This document shows, piece after piece, positions 44,017 to 53,867 of a DNA stretch of 64,000 nt. The stretch's first letter is position 1; every line of letters begins with the position of its first letter. The stretch is from positions 62,001 through 126,000 of the forward strand of contig JAJFKU010000061.1 of assembly GCA_021773035.1 (NCBI GenBank). The letters are read 5' to 3'. The position numbers and the translations under genes were made by a program. Under the pieces are notes generated by a model. The model was given only the letters and a program-made list of their open reading frames with translations, ran no database searches and was not told the DNA's origin. This DNA comes from Woeseiaceae bacterium (lineage in GTDB: Bacteria; Pseudomonadota; Gammaproteobacteria; Steroidobacterales; Woeseiaceae).

Positions 44017-45711
44017 CTACTCGCGGATTTTGACGAACTCCAGACCTTTTAGTCTGGCCGTGTTTGCCGTCAGGGCGTGGATCCGTCCCAGCTCATCGCG
44101 ACGAAACTGCATGTCGCCCAGCAGTGCCGATACAAAGCGATCGCTAGCTACGTTAACCATCACGCTCGTACCTCTCTGCAGGTGACTCAAACTCAGTGTG
44201 CCGTCTGCAATCTGCACGCTGTAGACCGTGGAGAGTTCGTCGCAATAGTAGTTACCGGCGAGTTCCTGCAACTCGGCATCGTCCATCGGGGCGGTATCCG
44301 AAACCCGGCTGCCCAGAATGGGCGTACCGGCAAAAATCAGGGTCAGCCGCTGTGTCTTGTCGGCGCCTTCGGAGCCGAACTCCATGGTCGCGCCAAATGC
44401 CGTAATAAAGAAGTCGTCGTTGGAGAGTGCGACCATGGGTGCGACCTGCGGTCCGGATTTCGCCACCAGGCTACCGTCCTGAACCGATACTTCCAGCAAC
44501 TGACCGTTCGAGAGAACGTAATTGCCGCTATGCCGGTCGAGCACTGATCGTTCCGGCGTGAATGTCTCCGCGGCTGTGGGCGGTGCGGCGAGAGCCGGGT
44601 TGTTCATTGCCTCCAGCTTGTCGCCCAGTATGGCGGTAGCAATCTGATCCGCCAGCTGGCCCGGCTCGATCGAAGGCAGGTTTGTCAGCACTACAATCCC
44701 CAGTTCGCTTTCCGGAAACCAGCGCGCTGTACTTCGAAAGCCCGCGTCCCGGCCATCGTGACTGATCAGCTTAACGCCGCGGTAGTCGCCGGTCATGATG
44801 CCGCGGCCATAGTTGCTGAATCCACTGTCATTCTGTAATTCCCCAAGCTGCTGCATGCCCTCGATCGCGTCGCAGCCGCCGACTTTGCAGTGGCGGAAAT
44901 TGTCCAGCCAGAGGGCAAGGTCACTGGCCGTGGCAAAGAGACTGGTTGCTCCGTAAGTTGAGTAATTCAGCAGTGCTCTGCGGAATTCGCCGCTGCCTGA
45001 ACTCGTATACGAGTACGCACGGTTCTTGATAACCGCGCCGAGGTCGCCATGAAAATGGCTGCGCGTCATTTCGAGTGGTGCAAAAACCTTTTCCTGCAGG
45101 TATGCAGGGAAGCTCTGACCGGAAACCGCTTCCACGACATCGGCAAGAAGACTGTACCCGGTATTGCTGTAGGCATAGTCCGATCCCGGTGTGAAGTCGA
45201 GTGCCGTCTGCCGCGAAATCATACTGCGTACATGCTGCTGGGTTACGCCGTCTCCCGGCATCCAGCCGGCAAGCGCGAGCAAATCCCATTGGTTACGAAT
45301 TCCGCTGTTGTGATGTAGCAACTGACGGATAGTAATTGGAGTCTTGAACACCGGCACCCACGGCAGGTAAGTACGGACATCGGCGCCGATGTCGACTTTG
45401 CCTTCCAGCGCGAGCAGGGTGATCGCCATACCGGTGAATTGCTTCGATACCGAGGCGACATGAAACGCCGTGTCGGGATCGATCTGAACGCCATACTCGA
45501 GGTTGGCTACACCGTAACCCTGGGCGAAAACGATGTTGCCGTTCCTGATGACTGCAACGGAAACGCCAGGAGCGTCGACGCTGTCCAGGGACTCGAATAT
45601 CGGCTCGAGCACTGCCTCGTAGTCGATTGTCATTTCGGCAGCGTTAACGCTGCCGCACAGAGTGGCTGCCAGAAAGGCGCTTGCTGCGCAAAGGCTTGTT
45701 CTTTGTTTCAT
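44017..45711 (-). CDS. Periplasmic serine hydrolase, beta-lactamase/class C fold
   Basis: Third serine hydrolase (564 aa), but with a Sec signal (cleavage near VNAAE, residue 24-25), so exported. Motifs are S87-V-S-K90 (VASVSKQFTG), YSN (YSNTGYSLL) and HDG (ISHDGRDAG). A long C-terminal domain (about 370-564) contains YVLSNGQLLEVSVQDG and resembles the lipocalin-like tail of this group. It overlaps the GPH transporter by ATGA and is third in a TonB-receptor/transporter/hydrolase operon, so it may process the imported molecule in the periplasm. Confidence 0.92.
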   Translation of the reverse strand: MKQRTSLCAASAFLAATLCGSVNAAEMTIDYEAVLEPIFESLDSVDAPGVSVAVIRNGNIVFAQGYGVANLEYGVQIDPDTAFHVASVSKQFTGMAITLLALEGKVDIGADVRTYLPWVPVFKTPITIRQLLHHNSGIRNQWDLLALAGWMPGDGVTQQHVRSMISRQTALDFTPGSDYAYSNTGYSLLADVVEAVSGQSFPAYLQEKVFAPLEMTRSHFHGDLGAVIKNRAYSYTSSGSGEFRRALLNYSTYGATSLFATASDLALWLDNFRHCKVGGCDAIEGMQQLGELQNDSGFSNYGRGIMTGDYRGVKLISHDGRDAGFRSTARWFPESELGIVVLTNLPSIEPGQLADQIATAILGDKLEAMNNPALAAPPTAAETFTPERSVLDRHSGNYVLSNGQLLEVSVQDGSLVAKSGPQVAPMVALSNDDFFITAFGATMEFGSEGADKTQRLTLIFAGTPILGSRVSDTAPMDDAELQELAGNYYCDELSTVYSVQIADGTLSLSHLQRGTSVMVNVASDRFVSALLGDMQFRRDELGRIHALTANTARLKGLEFVKIRE

Positions 45712-47075
45712 GGGGACTCCGGGTGGATTGTTCTGGCGACTCTTTGCTCGAGCCGCTTTCTGATGGTTCGATGACGTCGGGAATTGATCGGAAAACCGCG
45801 CATTAACAGCATCGACGCCAATGACGTGATGATCGGAATTGCGACCAGCGCGATTTTCAGGCCGACGATCGCGGACGGCAGCTGGCTGGCAGCTTTACTG
45901 TCGAAGTCGAATGCGGCGAGCAACAGAAAGGCTGCACCGCTGCCAACGGCGGCATACGATTTTTGGGCCAGTGTGAACGCGGCATAGTAGTTCCCCGCTC
46001 GATTCGCGCCGGACTTGAGCTCGTCATAGTCGACGATATCGCCGAGCAGAGAGCGGGGAACGACAACCGATGCAGACCCGGCAATGCCGATGGCTATCAT
46101 CCACAACAGGAAGTGCGGGAATGCCGATTCGCCGGGTTCGACCAGTAATACGAAGGGCACGGTCAGCGCATTGAAAGCAAAGCTCCAGGCGAGCGCCTGG
46201 TGTTTGCCAATTCGAATGGTGATCTGCGTCCAGGCGTAGACCGCAAGCAGCATCGCGATCATGTTAGGGATGAAAATCTGTGGAATCTTGTCGCCGATTC
46301 CGAGGTAGGAATCCATATAGAGAACGATCGTTGCGCTCATGAGCCCCAGCCCGGTGCCGGATATCGAAATGGCCGCGATGAATCGCCAGAACGGCTTGTT
46401 CCGTTTTATGGCTCTCAATAAGTCCATCAGCGACGGGGCCGCTGACGGGGCGCTGGCACCCTGCGGCGTCGATATCAGCGCGATGGAATTGAGCAAAGGC
46501 AGTGCGACAACGATGATGACGCCCATCATCGCCACGGCCTCCGGCGTCATATCCGAGGTTTCGAAAATCGGCAGCAGCGGTACCCCGAGCACGATGAGAA
46601 AACCGACGGGACCGGCCAGTGCAATATACGAGAACACGCGTGTACGTTCGTTATAGTCGCGAGTCAGTTCGCTCCCCCACGCATAGTAGGGTGTGGCAAC
46701 CATCGTCCAGCCCAGGTAGACAAAAAACGTGGCTGTGAAAAAGTAGACAAAACCGGCCGTGGCGGGTGGCGTGAAAAGGAAATAGGCAGAGATTGCAGAG
46801 ACAACCGTACCGGCGGCTATCCACGGGCGCCGGCGTCCGAAGCGGCTGTTCGTGATATCGGAGAGATAGCCGATGATTTGATCCGTCGCCGCATCGATGA
46901 GCCGGGTGAGTGTCAAAACCGCACCGACCGCCGCCAGGCTGATCGCCGTATGCTTGGCGTAGAAGGCCGGAAGGAAGCTGCCGAGTGGCGCCAGCATCAT
47001 TGCCAGCGCCGTCTCAGGCAGACTAAAAGCCAGTAATCGCTTGAAGCCGAGGCGACCGTGGCTAGTATCTCTCAT
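45708..47075 (-). CDS. GPH-family (MelB-like) cation symporter, copy 1
   Basis: Inner-membrane transporter of the major facilitator superfamily, GPH branch, with about 12 hydrophobic segments in 455 aa. The family signature between the second and third helices is visible as YLSDITNSRFGRRRPWIAAG, and the second-half mark is GDIVDYDELKSG. GPH proteins usually move sugars or glycosides with a cation, but many relatives have unknown cargo. It is 48 bp downstream of a TonB receptor and coupled to a periplasmic hydrolase. Confidence 0.92.
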   Translation of the reverse strand: MRDTSHGRLGFKRLLAFSLPETALAMMLAPLGSFLPAFYAKHTAISLAAVGAVLTLTRLIDAATDQIIGYLSDITNSRFGRRRPWIAAGTVVSAISAYFLFTPPATAGFVYFFTATFFVYLGWTMVATPYYAWGSELTRDYNERTRVFSYIALAGPVGFLIVLGVPLLPIFETSDMTPEAVAMMGVIIVVALPLLNSIALISTPQGASAPSAAPSLMDLLRAIKRNKPFWRFIAAISISGTGLGLMSATIVLYMDSYLGIGDKIPQIFIPNMIAMLLAVYAWTQITIRIGKHQALAWSFAFNALTVPFVLLVEPGESAFPHFLLWMIAIGIAGSASVVVPRSLLGDIVDYDELKSGANRAGNYYAAFTLAQKSYAAVGSGAAFLLLAAFDFDSKAASQLPSAIVGLKIALVAIPIITSLASMLLMRGFPINSRRHRTIRKRLEQRVARTIHPESP

Positions 47076-47123
47076 GTTTCACTGTTTTTATCCTCGGCCA
47101 CCATTGCGATTCAAGTTACACGA

Positions 47124-49472
47124 TTAGAATTTGAATCGCAGGTTCAATCCGGTCGTACGCGGCTGGTTACGATGAATACCGCCAAAGGTGTCATCGGCAT
47201 ACACTGCGTATTCGTCCGTCAGGTTATTGACGTACAGGAACACACCGACGGTTTCGTTCGAGACCCCGATGCGGGCGTTCGAAATCGTATAGGCGGGTTG
47301 AATGAGATCACCGCGTACGCCTGGTTCCAGAGCGGCCCGGCTTTTTCCAACGTTGCTGACATCCAGGCTGCCCATTCCCTGCCAGTCTCCGAACCAGTCC
47401 CAGTTGTAAACCAGGGAACCGCCGAATTTGTACTCGGGGACATTGGGAAGTTTGGTGCCTTTTGCAATGATAGCTCCCGGGCCATCGGCACCGGGCAGGT
47501 CGACATCGAGCTCGGCTTCAATGAGCGTTGCACCAAGCCGCAGCGTCAAGCCTTCCGTGAGCATTGCCGCAACCTCGACTTCAGCGCCCGACGTATGTGC
47601 CGAGCCGGCGTTGTTGACGCAGCTGGCAAAGGTCGTTGCGTCAAAAATGAGGACCTGCATGTCTTTCCAGTCGTTGTAGAAAACGGAGCCGAATACAGAA
47701 AAGCGCTGGTTACCCGAAACGAATTTGGTGCCGAGCTCGTAGTTCTGGGTCTCATCTTCCTTGTAATTCGTGGGGCAGTCAAAGCCAAGAATCGGCGTGC
47801 CGTCACCGCCGTTTCGACCACCGGACCTTACGCCGGTGGCGAACGTGAAGTACACGTTCGCGTTCTCGCTGGCGTCGTAGCTTATCGTTGCCTTCGGTGT
47901 TACGGCGTTGATGGTGAAGGATTCATCTGTCGCAACATTGGGGATGCCCTGCAGGTCGTTCAGGAGCTGCGTGAGGGCGAAGAAACCACCGGTTTCGAGC
48001 GGCGTTTTCGTGGAGCGGGTTTCTTCGAAGTATCGGGCCCCGAGCTGAACATTGAGCTTGTCCGTCAACTGGTAGGAGACTTCGCCGAAAATTGCCGTGT
48101 TCTCGTAACCGCTGGTTGACGGGAAATTCATCAGGTTGCCGGGGATAGCTTCGCCGAGCGGGCCACCAAGAGGATTCGGTCCCAGAGAGGCGGGAACACC
48201 GAGGAAAAAGAGATCGCCGGTTCCGCCGTAGGTCGGTACCGGACCGACAATTCGTGAGCCGGTATTGGTGAAGTCACCGTCGCGGTACCAGGCTCCGAGC
48301 GTCCACAGCAGCGGGCCCTCGGCATTGGATACCAGTCGCAATTCCTGCGTGAAGTTTTCGTTGTCCTGGCCCAGCGACACGACTGACGACTCGACGATTA
48401 CATCCGAAATAGCGGATACGGCGGGCTGCACAAATCCTTGTATACCCAGATCGGAGTCTACGAATGTATTCGCAGAATCCCGTGTGTGGAAGCCGCTAAC
48501 GGACGTGAAGTCGAACGCCGGAAAACCGTACTCGAATGTGAGGTGGATAAGGTCGTAATCGTCCTGCCTCGGGTTTAGCGAAGGCGCTATGAACTCGGTT
48601 CTGCTGCCGCCGCGCGTAATGTTGTCGCCCGCGACCTCGATGTCGCTGAGAACGCCGCCCAGTGTAACGGTAGCGTTGTCGGTGAGATTCCAGAGTAGCG
48701 AAAACCGTAGTGCGTTGATCTCGGAGGAGTTAAAGTTCTCCACGCCGATCAGCGGATTGTCGATGTACCCGCCGAGGTCGCGATAGGTGCCGACGATTCT
48801 CAACGCCAGTTTATCTTCGATAATCGGCAGGTTGACCATGGCGTCGATTGCCGTCGAATTGTCGCCGCCGGATATCGATCCGTAGGACATGTCAACGGCA
48901 CTGGCGAAGTCGGACGGGTCCGCTTTGTTGGTGATGTAACGAACAACGCCGCCCATGGCGCCCTCGCCGTAAAGAGTGCCCTGTGGGCCGCGCAGTACTT
49001 CGACCCGTTGCAGGTCGAACGATCGTACGTCTGCCTGCGAATTCTGGTCATCGTTCGTTATTGCGATGTCGTCAATATAGATGCCGACAGGGGAGACGCT
49101 GCTGGTCCCGGGGTCGGCCGATACGCCACGTATCGTTATCGACGTTCGTCCAGGGCCACGCTCCGTAAAGTTCAGGCTGGGAACCAGCCCGGCAAACGAC
49201 GACAGCGAATCCATGCCCAGGTCGGAGAGTTCTGATCCGGTGAGCGCAGTAATCGATTGAGAGATATCGACGAGGCGTTCCTCGCGGCGCGTCGCGGTCA
49301 CGACAATCTCTTCGATCTGGAATTCTGTATCAGCGCCGTCGTTTTCGGTCTGTGCCTGAGCAACAGAGATCCCGGCCGACAGGCACGCCGACATCATTAG
49401 CAGGCGGAACAGGAAAGATTTTCTTCGTGACGTTCCGGTTTGCGTATCTCGGTTGTTGACTGGATTGAACAT
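47124..49472 (-). CDS. TonB-dependent outer-membrane receptor
   Basis: Outer-membrane receptor (782 aa). An N-terminal signal region ends near SVAQAQ (about residue 40), then a TonB-box-like EEIVVTATRRE, a plug domain (RVEVLRGPQGTLYGEGAMGG) and a barrel that ends in an aromatic C-terminus (TTGLNLRFKF). It heads a minus-strand operon with GPH transporter and periplasmic serine hydrolase: a full import route across both membranes. The divergent amidase operon shares its promoter region, which carries motif copy 3. Confidence 0.94.
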   Translation of the reverse strand: MFNPVNNRDTQTGTSRRKSFLFRLLMMSACLSAGISVAQAQTENDGADTEFQIEEIVVTATRREERLVDISQSITALTGSELSDLGMDSLSSFAGLVPSLNFTERGPGRTSITIRGVSADPGTSSVSPVGIYIDDIAITNDDQNSQADVRSFDLQRVEVLRGPQGTLYGEGAMGGVVRYITNKADPSDFASAVDMSYGSISGGDNSTAIDAMVNLPIIEDKLALRIVGTYRDLGGYIDNPLIGVENFNSSEINALRFSLLWNLTDNATVTLGGVLSDIEVAGDNITRGGSRTEFIAPSLNPRQDDYDLIHLTFEYGFPAFDFTSVSGFHTRDSANTFVDSDLGIQGFVQPAVSAISDVIVESSVVSLGQDNENFTQELRLVSNAEGPLLWTLGAWYRDGDFTNTGSRIVGPVPTYGGTGDLFFLGVPASLGPNPLGGPLGEAIPGNLMNFPSTSGYENTAIFGEVSYQLTDKLNVQLGARYFEETRSTKTPLETGGFFALTQLLNDLQGIPNVATDESFTINAVTPKATISYDASENANVYFTFATGVRSGGRNGGDGTPILGFDCPTNYKEDETQNYELGTKFVSGNQRFSVFGSVFYNDWKDMQVLIFDATTFASCVNNAGSAHTSGAEVEVAAMLTEGLTLRLGATLIEAELDVDLPGADGPGAIIAKGTKLPNVPEYKFGGSLVYNWDWFGDWQGMGSLDVSNVGKSRAALEPGVRGDLIQPAYTISNARIGVSNETVGVFLYVNNLTDEYAVYADDTFGGIHRNQPRTTGLNLRFKF

Positions 49473-49575
49473 TTTTCGCGATCCCCCGAAAGAAATAAGT
49501 CGGTATTTACTGGTTAAACGGTAATCAGGGCGTTGCTTTTTGCTATTCCTGATGTAGTGGATTACATTTGAAGAC

Positions 49576-49589
49576 GTATGTCAGTATAC
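49576..49589 (+). promoter_or_regulatory. GTAT-N6-ATAC motif, copy 3 (divergent promoter region)
   Basis: GTATGTCAGTATAC lies between the TonB receptor (-) and the amidase operon (+), 59 bp before the amidase start. The distance to the downstream start is nearly the same as for copy 1 (57) and copy 2 (58), a sign that the site has a fixed role in these promoters. Confidence 0.6.
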
Positions 49590-49648
49590 TTACTTACTAC
49601 CTATCTGTCTATTGCGGGTGAGGACCGAGATAAGCGCATGAGCGAGCT

Positions 49649-51106
49649 ATGAGTTTTTCGGAATACTGTGACTATGACGGGCTCGGGCTGGCCGAGCTCA
49701 TTGAGAAACACGAGCTGACGGCTGCCGAACTCGTCGAGGCGGCTATCGCGTGTATCGAGGCTGTGAACCCTTCCTTAAACGCCGTCGCTTACGAAGGTTT
49801 CAATGACGCCCGCGCGATGGCTGCCGAGCCGCTGGCAGACAGTCTCTTTAAAGGTGTTCCATTTGCTCTGAAGGATCTGGGTGGGAATCACGCCGGGTGG
49901 CCGACTACGGCGGGCAGCCGCATTCTTGGCGATGCCCGAGCGGATCGTGACGACTCGCTGACACAGCGCTTCAAGAAGGCGGGCCTGATTCCCTTGTGCA
50001 AAACGACGGTGCCGGAGTTCGGACCGCATCCGACAACCGAAACGATTCGCTATGGCGCAACCCGCAGTCCGTGGAATCTCGATCACACACCCGGCGGGTC
50101 GTCCGGTGGGTCGGCCGCGCTGGTGGCATCCGGTGCCTTGCCGCTTGCGCACGCCAATGACGGTGGCGGTTCCATACGAATGCCTGCTTCGTGTTCTGGA
50201 CTGGTCGGCCTGAAGCCGTCTCGCGGAAGGGTTCCGCTGGATCCAAGAGACGGCGTCGTTAGCGTATTCAGTGTCGATCTTGTGGTATCAAAAACGGTCC
50301 GCGATACGGCGGCGTCACTGGATGCAGCGGCGACATGGCAGCCGGGGCTGCCGTTTTGCAACCCGCTTCCGACCACTAAATATCTTGATGCGATTACGGT
50401 TCTGCCACCGCGCCTGAAGATCGCCTATGCGACCGAAGGTGAGCCAATGGATGTAACGCTGGATGTCGAAGTTCGAAAGGCGCTTGAGCATGCGGTGGAT
50501 ATCCTGGAAGACCTTGGGCATGAACTCACGCCGACAGTACCGCCATTGAACTGGGGCGAGATTCGTTCAGCGTTCCCGGTCGCGTTTTACGCGCCTTTAG
50601 TGCCGGCGCTCGAAAACGCGTCACGGGTCTTCGAGCGACCGCTGACGCCTGAGTACTTGGAGCCGTTGACCCTGGCACTTTACGAGTACGCACGATCATT
50701 CTCGTTGCCGGAATACCTGGATGGCATGCAGGCGATTGCGCGGGCGGCCGCCGACGTTCATGACTGGCACAAGAGCTATCGGGTCTGGGTAACGCCGGTG
50801 CTGGGCGAAGCGCCCTGGCACATTGGAGAGATCGACATTCATGGCGGCGATCTCGATGCACGGGAAAGAAAACTGGCGCGTTACATGCCGTATACAGGAT
50901 TGCAGAATGCGACCGGTCAGCCGGCTATCTGTGTGCCCATACACTGGACCGATGACGGTCTTCCGATAGGCGTGCAGCTCGTTGCCCAGGTTGGCGATGA
51001 GGCGATTCTCTTACAACTGGCCGCTGAGATCGAACGGTTCTTTCCATGGTCACACTGTCGGCCGCCGCTGTGGGCCGCAGATATCGTTACCGGGAGCGCA
51101 CCTTGA
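49649..51106 (+). CDS. Amidase-signature family amidase
   Basis: Amidase of 485 aa with the Ser-cisSer-Lys triad: K75 in FALKDLGGNH, cis-Ser S151 in TPGGSSGGSAA and nucleophile S175 in NDGGGSIRMPAS. It hydrolyses an amide bond in the cytoplasm (no signal peptide). It opens an operon of ten genes up to 61331. A tiny frame of four codons (ATG 49638) ends at the amidase start with an ATGA overlap; it could couple initiation but is too short to judge. The following thiolase overlaps by TTGA. Confidence 0.94.
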   Translation: MSFSEYCDYDGLGLAELIEKHELTAAELVEAAIACIEAVNPSLNAVAYEGFNDARAMAAEPLADSLFKGVPFALKDLGGNHAGWPTTAGSRILGDARADRDDSLTQRFKKAGLIPLCKTTVPEFGPHPTTETIRYGATRSPWNLDHTPGGSSGGSAALVASGALPLAHANDGGGSIRMPASCSGLVGLKPSRGRVPLDPRDGVVSVFSVDLVVSKTVRDTAASLDAAATWQPGLPFCNPLPTTKYLDAITVLPPRLKIAYATEGEPMDVTLDVEVRKALEHAVDILEDLGHELTPTVPPLNWGEIRSAFPVAFYAPLVPALENASRVFERPLTPEYLEPLTLALYEYARSFSLPEYLDGMQAIARAAADVHDWHKSYRVWVTPVLGEAPWHIGEIDIHGGDLDARERKLARYMPYTGLQNATGQPAICVPIHWTDDGLPIGVQLVAQVGDEAILLQLAAEIERFFPWSHCRPPLWAADIVTGSAP

Positions 51107-52287
51107 AAAACAACAGTGTCATCGTAGCCGGCGTCAGCATGCTGCCTTTTAAAAAACCTCGTGAGGGCGACAGCTATGTGTCGATGGGCGCCGATGCGAC
51201 CCGTCAGGTCCTGGTGGACGCGGGAGTCAGCTACGAGGACATTCAGCAAGCCTATGTTGGCTGGGTCTACGGCGATTCGACCGCCGGGCAGGCCGCTCTG
51301 TATGAGGCCGGCATGACCGGGATTCCGATCATCAACGTTAATAACAATTGCGCGACCGGCTCTACGGCGCTGTTTCTTGCCAGGCAGGCGATAGCAAGCG
51401 GTGCGGCGGAGTGCGTACTGGCTTTGGGGTTTGAGCAGATGGCGGCGGGCGCACTCGATCTGGTGTTCGCCGACAGGCCGAGTCCTCTGGGCAGGTTCAT
51501 GGACGTCGTCGAAACCCTGGAGGGCCCCAGCGATGCACCGATGGCACCGCGTCTTTTTGGCGGTGCGGGGCATGAATATCAGCGCGAGTATGGCGTCGAG
51601 CCGGAGACGTTCGCAAAGGTTCGGGTGAAAGCGAGTTTGCATGCGGAACACAATCCGCGGGCGATATTCAGGGAAGCACTGGATGTCGACAAAGTCATGG
51701 CGTCAGCGAACATCTACGGCCACCTGACGCGCCTGCAATGTTGCCCGCCGACCTGCGGGGCGGCTGCCGCCATCCTGTGCAGCGAGAGTTTCGCGAGGCG
51801 TAACGGTTTGTCCTGCGGAGTGACCATTGCCGGACAGGCAATGACAACTGACTTCAGTTCCACCTTTGACGATCAGAGCCTGATGAAGCTGGTTGGTCTC
51901 GATATGACCCGCGAAGCCGCTGCACGGGTTTACGAACAGTCGGGCCTCGGGCCGGAAGATATCGATGTCGTCGAATTACACGACTGTTTCACGTCGAATG
52001 AGGTCATCACCTACGACGGGCTGGGTCTTTGCGCTACCGGCGAGGCTGAGAAGTTCATTCTGGACGGAGACAATAGCTACGGTGGGCGGGTTGTGACAAA
52101 CCCGTCTGGCGGGCTCTTATCCAAGGGGCATCCGCTGGGTGCCACCGGTCTCGCTCAATGCGCCGAACTCGTCTGGCAGCTGCGAGGCGAATGCGGCAAG
52201 CGACAGGTTGAGGGCGCCAGGACTGGCTTACAACACAATCTCGGCCTCGGCGGAGCCTGCGTTGTGACGATGTTCAGGTCTTCCTGA
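51103..52287 (+). CDS. SCP-x/lipid-transfer type thiolase
   Basis: Thiolase-superfamily protein (394 aa) of the SCP-x (sterol carrier protein X) type, which splits 3-oxoacyl-CoAs, including 2-methyl-branched ones. The reactive cysteine is C83 in NNNCATGSTAL, and further active-site motifs are VVELHDCFTSNEV and GGLLSKGHPLGATGLAQ. I start at TTG 51103, overlapping the amidase stop (TTGA) with GGAG before it; the upstream open frame is a shadow. It should carry out the last step of the beta-oxidation set encoded in this operon. Confidence 0.9.
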   Translation: MKNNSVIVAGVSMLPFKKPREGDSYVSMGADATRQVLVDAGVSYEDIQQAYVGWVYGDSTAGQAALYEAGMTGIPIINVNNNCATGSTALFLARQAIASGAAECVLALGFEQMAAGALDLVFADRPSPLGRFMDVVETLEGPSDAPMAPRLFGGAGHEYQREYGVEPETFAKVRVKASLHAEHNPRAIFREALDVDKVMASANIYGHLTRLQCCPPTCGAAAAILCSESFARRNGLSCGVTIAGQAMTTDFSSTFDDQSLMKLVGLDMTREAAARVYEQSGLGPEDIDVVELHDCFTSNEVITYDGLGLCATGEAEKFILDGDNSYGGRVVTNPSGGLLSKGHPLGATGLAQCAELVWQLRGECGKRQVEGARTGLQHNLGLGGACVVTMFRSS

Positions 52288-52289
52288 TC

Positions 52290-53867
52290 ATGGCGGGCAA
52301 CGAAGCGACATCGGGCAGGATTCTAAGCGGGCGCCGGGAGTGCGGACTGGAGGATGTGGCAGTCAGCGCCGCACGTGCGGCGCAGGGCTTCAGCGAAACA
52401 GGTATTGGGCCAGGCGATGCTATTGCGCTGATTCTTCGCAACGACATCGCTTTTTTCGAGGCGAGTACGGCGGCTATGCTGATCGGTGCGTATCCGGTGC
52501 CGATAAACTGGCACGCTTCGACCGACGAGGCCGGATACATTCTTCGCGATTGTCGAGCACGTGCCGTCGTCATACATGCGGATCTGTATAACAAACTCCG
52601 CTCTGCGATACCCGACGAAATGTCGGTTTTCATCGTCGAGACACCGCAAGAAATCAGGTCGGCCTACGAGCTTGACGATGCCCCTTCGTTAGTACCTGCC
52701 GGCGCGGTTTGTTGGGGAGAGTGGTTAAGCGGTTCTGAACCGCATTCCGGGTCGCCGGCTAAGACGCGCGACACGATGATCTACACATCCGGCACGACCG
52801 GCAGGCCCAAGGGAGTCCGTCGTAAGCCGATGACGGAAGCGTATCTGCATTCTGCGATCGCGATGGCCTGCGCGATGTACGGTTTCAGGCCGGGCGAACC
52901 ACTGGTCACCGTGATTACCGGACCGATGTATCACACCGCGCCAAACGGCTATGCGCTGTTGGCGGCACGTTTTGCTGCGACCATCATATTGCAGCCGAAG
53001 TTCGATGCGCTCGAATTGCTGCGATTGATCGAGCAGCACAAAGTCACTCACGTTCACCTGGTCCCGGCCATGTTCATCAGGCTGCTTGAGTTGCCGGAGA
53101 ACGAAGCACGGCAATACGATCTGTCGTCGCTGGTATGGGTCAGTCATGGCGCCGCACCGTGCCCTCCCGCCGTGAAGGCAGGAATGATCGATTGGTGGGG
53201 ACCCGTTATCAATGAGTATTACGGTAGCACCGAAACCGGTGGCGTCACCGTGCAGACCAGCAAGGATGTCGCCGATAAGCCGGGTTCCGTTGGGCGGGCT
53301 ATAGCCGGCGTGGACATCCGCATACTGGACAGCGACAAGCGGCCGCTTCCGGCCGGCGAAGTGGGCGACATCTACATTCGTTCAGATACCGGCGACAACT
53401 TTAATTATCACAACAACAGCAGCGCCCGCGCGGAGGTCGAGGTCGACCGCCATGTCTGCATCGGCGACATCGGATATCTTGATGACGACCAGTACCTGTT
53501 TTTATGCGATCGACGCATCGACATCATCAACTCCGGCGGCGTAAACATTTATACGGCGGAAATCGAAGCGGCCATCCTCGAGATCGACGGCGTCAGCGAT
53601 TGTGCAGTGTTCGGTATTCCGGACGACTACCTGGGTGAAGCAATTTGCGCGTACGTCACCATTGATCCCGCGAGGCCTCTGCCACCGGAGCAGGTGACGC
53701 TCATTGTCGGAGCAAGGCTCGGCACGCTGAAGGCGCCGAAACTGGTCGTCGCTGTCGATAGTCTGCCTCGCCAGGATAGCGGCAAGGTCTTCAAGAAAGA
53801 ACTCCGTGCCCCATTCTGGGCTGAGAAGAGTGACGACAAACCGTCGGGATCGCGGCAGGATGATTAA
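52290..53867 (+). CDS. AMP-forming acyl-CoA synthetase
   Basis: ANL-family ligase (525 aa) that activates a carboxylic acid with ATP and CoA. Motifs are YTSGTTGRPKGVRR (P-loop), NEYYGSTETGG (A5-like) and GDIGYLDDDQYLFLCDRR, with the C-terminal lysine region PRQDSGKVFKKEL. It begins 2 bp after the thiolase and overlaps the acyl-CoA dehydrogenase by 8 bp. In context it supplies the CoA ester for the branched-chain beta-oxidation steps. Confidence 0.94.
   Translation: MAGNEATSGRILSGRRECGLEDVAVSAARAAQGFSETGIGPGDAIALILRNDIAFFEASTAAMLIGAYPVPINWHASTDEAGYILRDCRARAVVIHADLYNKLRSAIPDEMSVFIVETPQEIRSAYELDDAPSLVPAGAVCWGEWLSGSEPHSGSPAKTRDTMIYTSGTTGRPKGVRRKPMTEAYLHSAIAMACAMYGFRPGEPLVTVITGPMYHTAPNGYALLAARFAATIILQPKFDALELLRLIEQHKVTHVHLVPAMFIRLLELPENEARQYDLSSLVWVSHGAAPCPPAVKAGMIDWWGPVINEYYGSTETGGVTVQTSKDVADKPGSVGRAIAGVDIRILDSDKRPLPAGEVGDIYIRSDTGDNFNYHNNSSARAEVEVDRHVCIGDIGYLDDDQYLFLCDRRIDIINSGGVNIYTAEIEAAILEIDGVSDCAVFGIPDDYLGEAICAYVTIDPARPLPPEQVTLIVGARLGTLKAPKLVVAVDSLPRQDSGKVFKKELRAPFWAEKSDDKPSGSRQDD

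Noticed and set aside
49638-49652. Four-codon frame (ATG to TGA) ending at the amidase start
   Set aside because: Too short to claim as a regulatory leader; noted only in the amidase entry.
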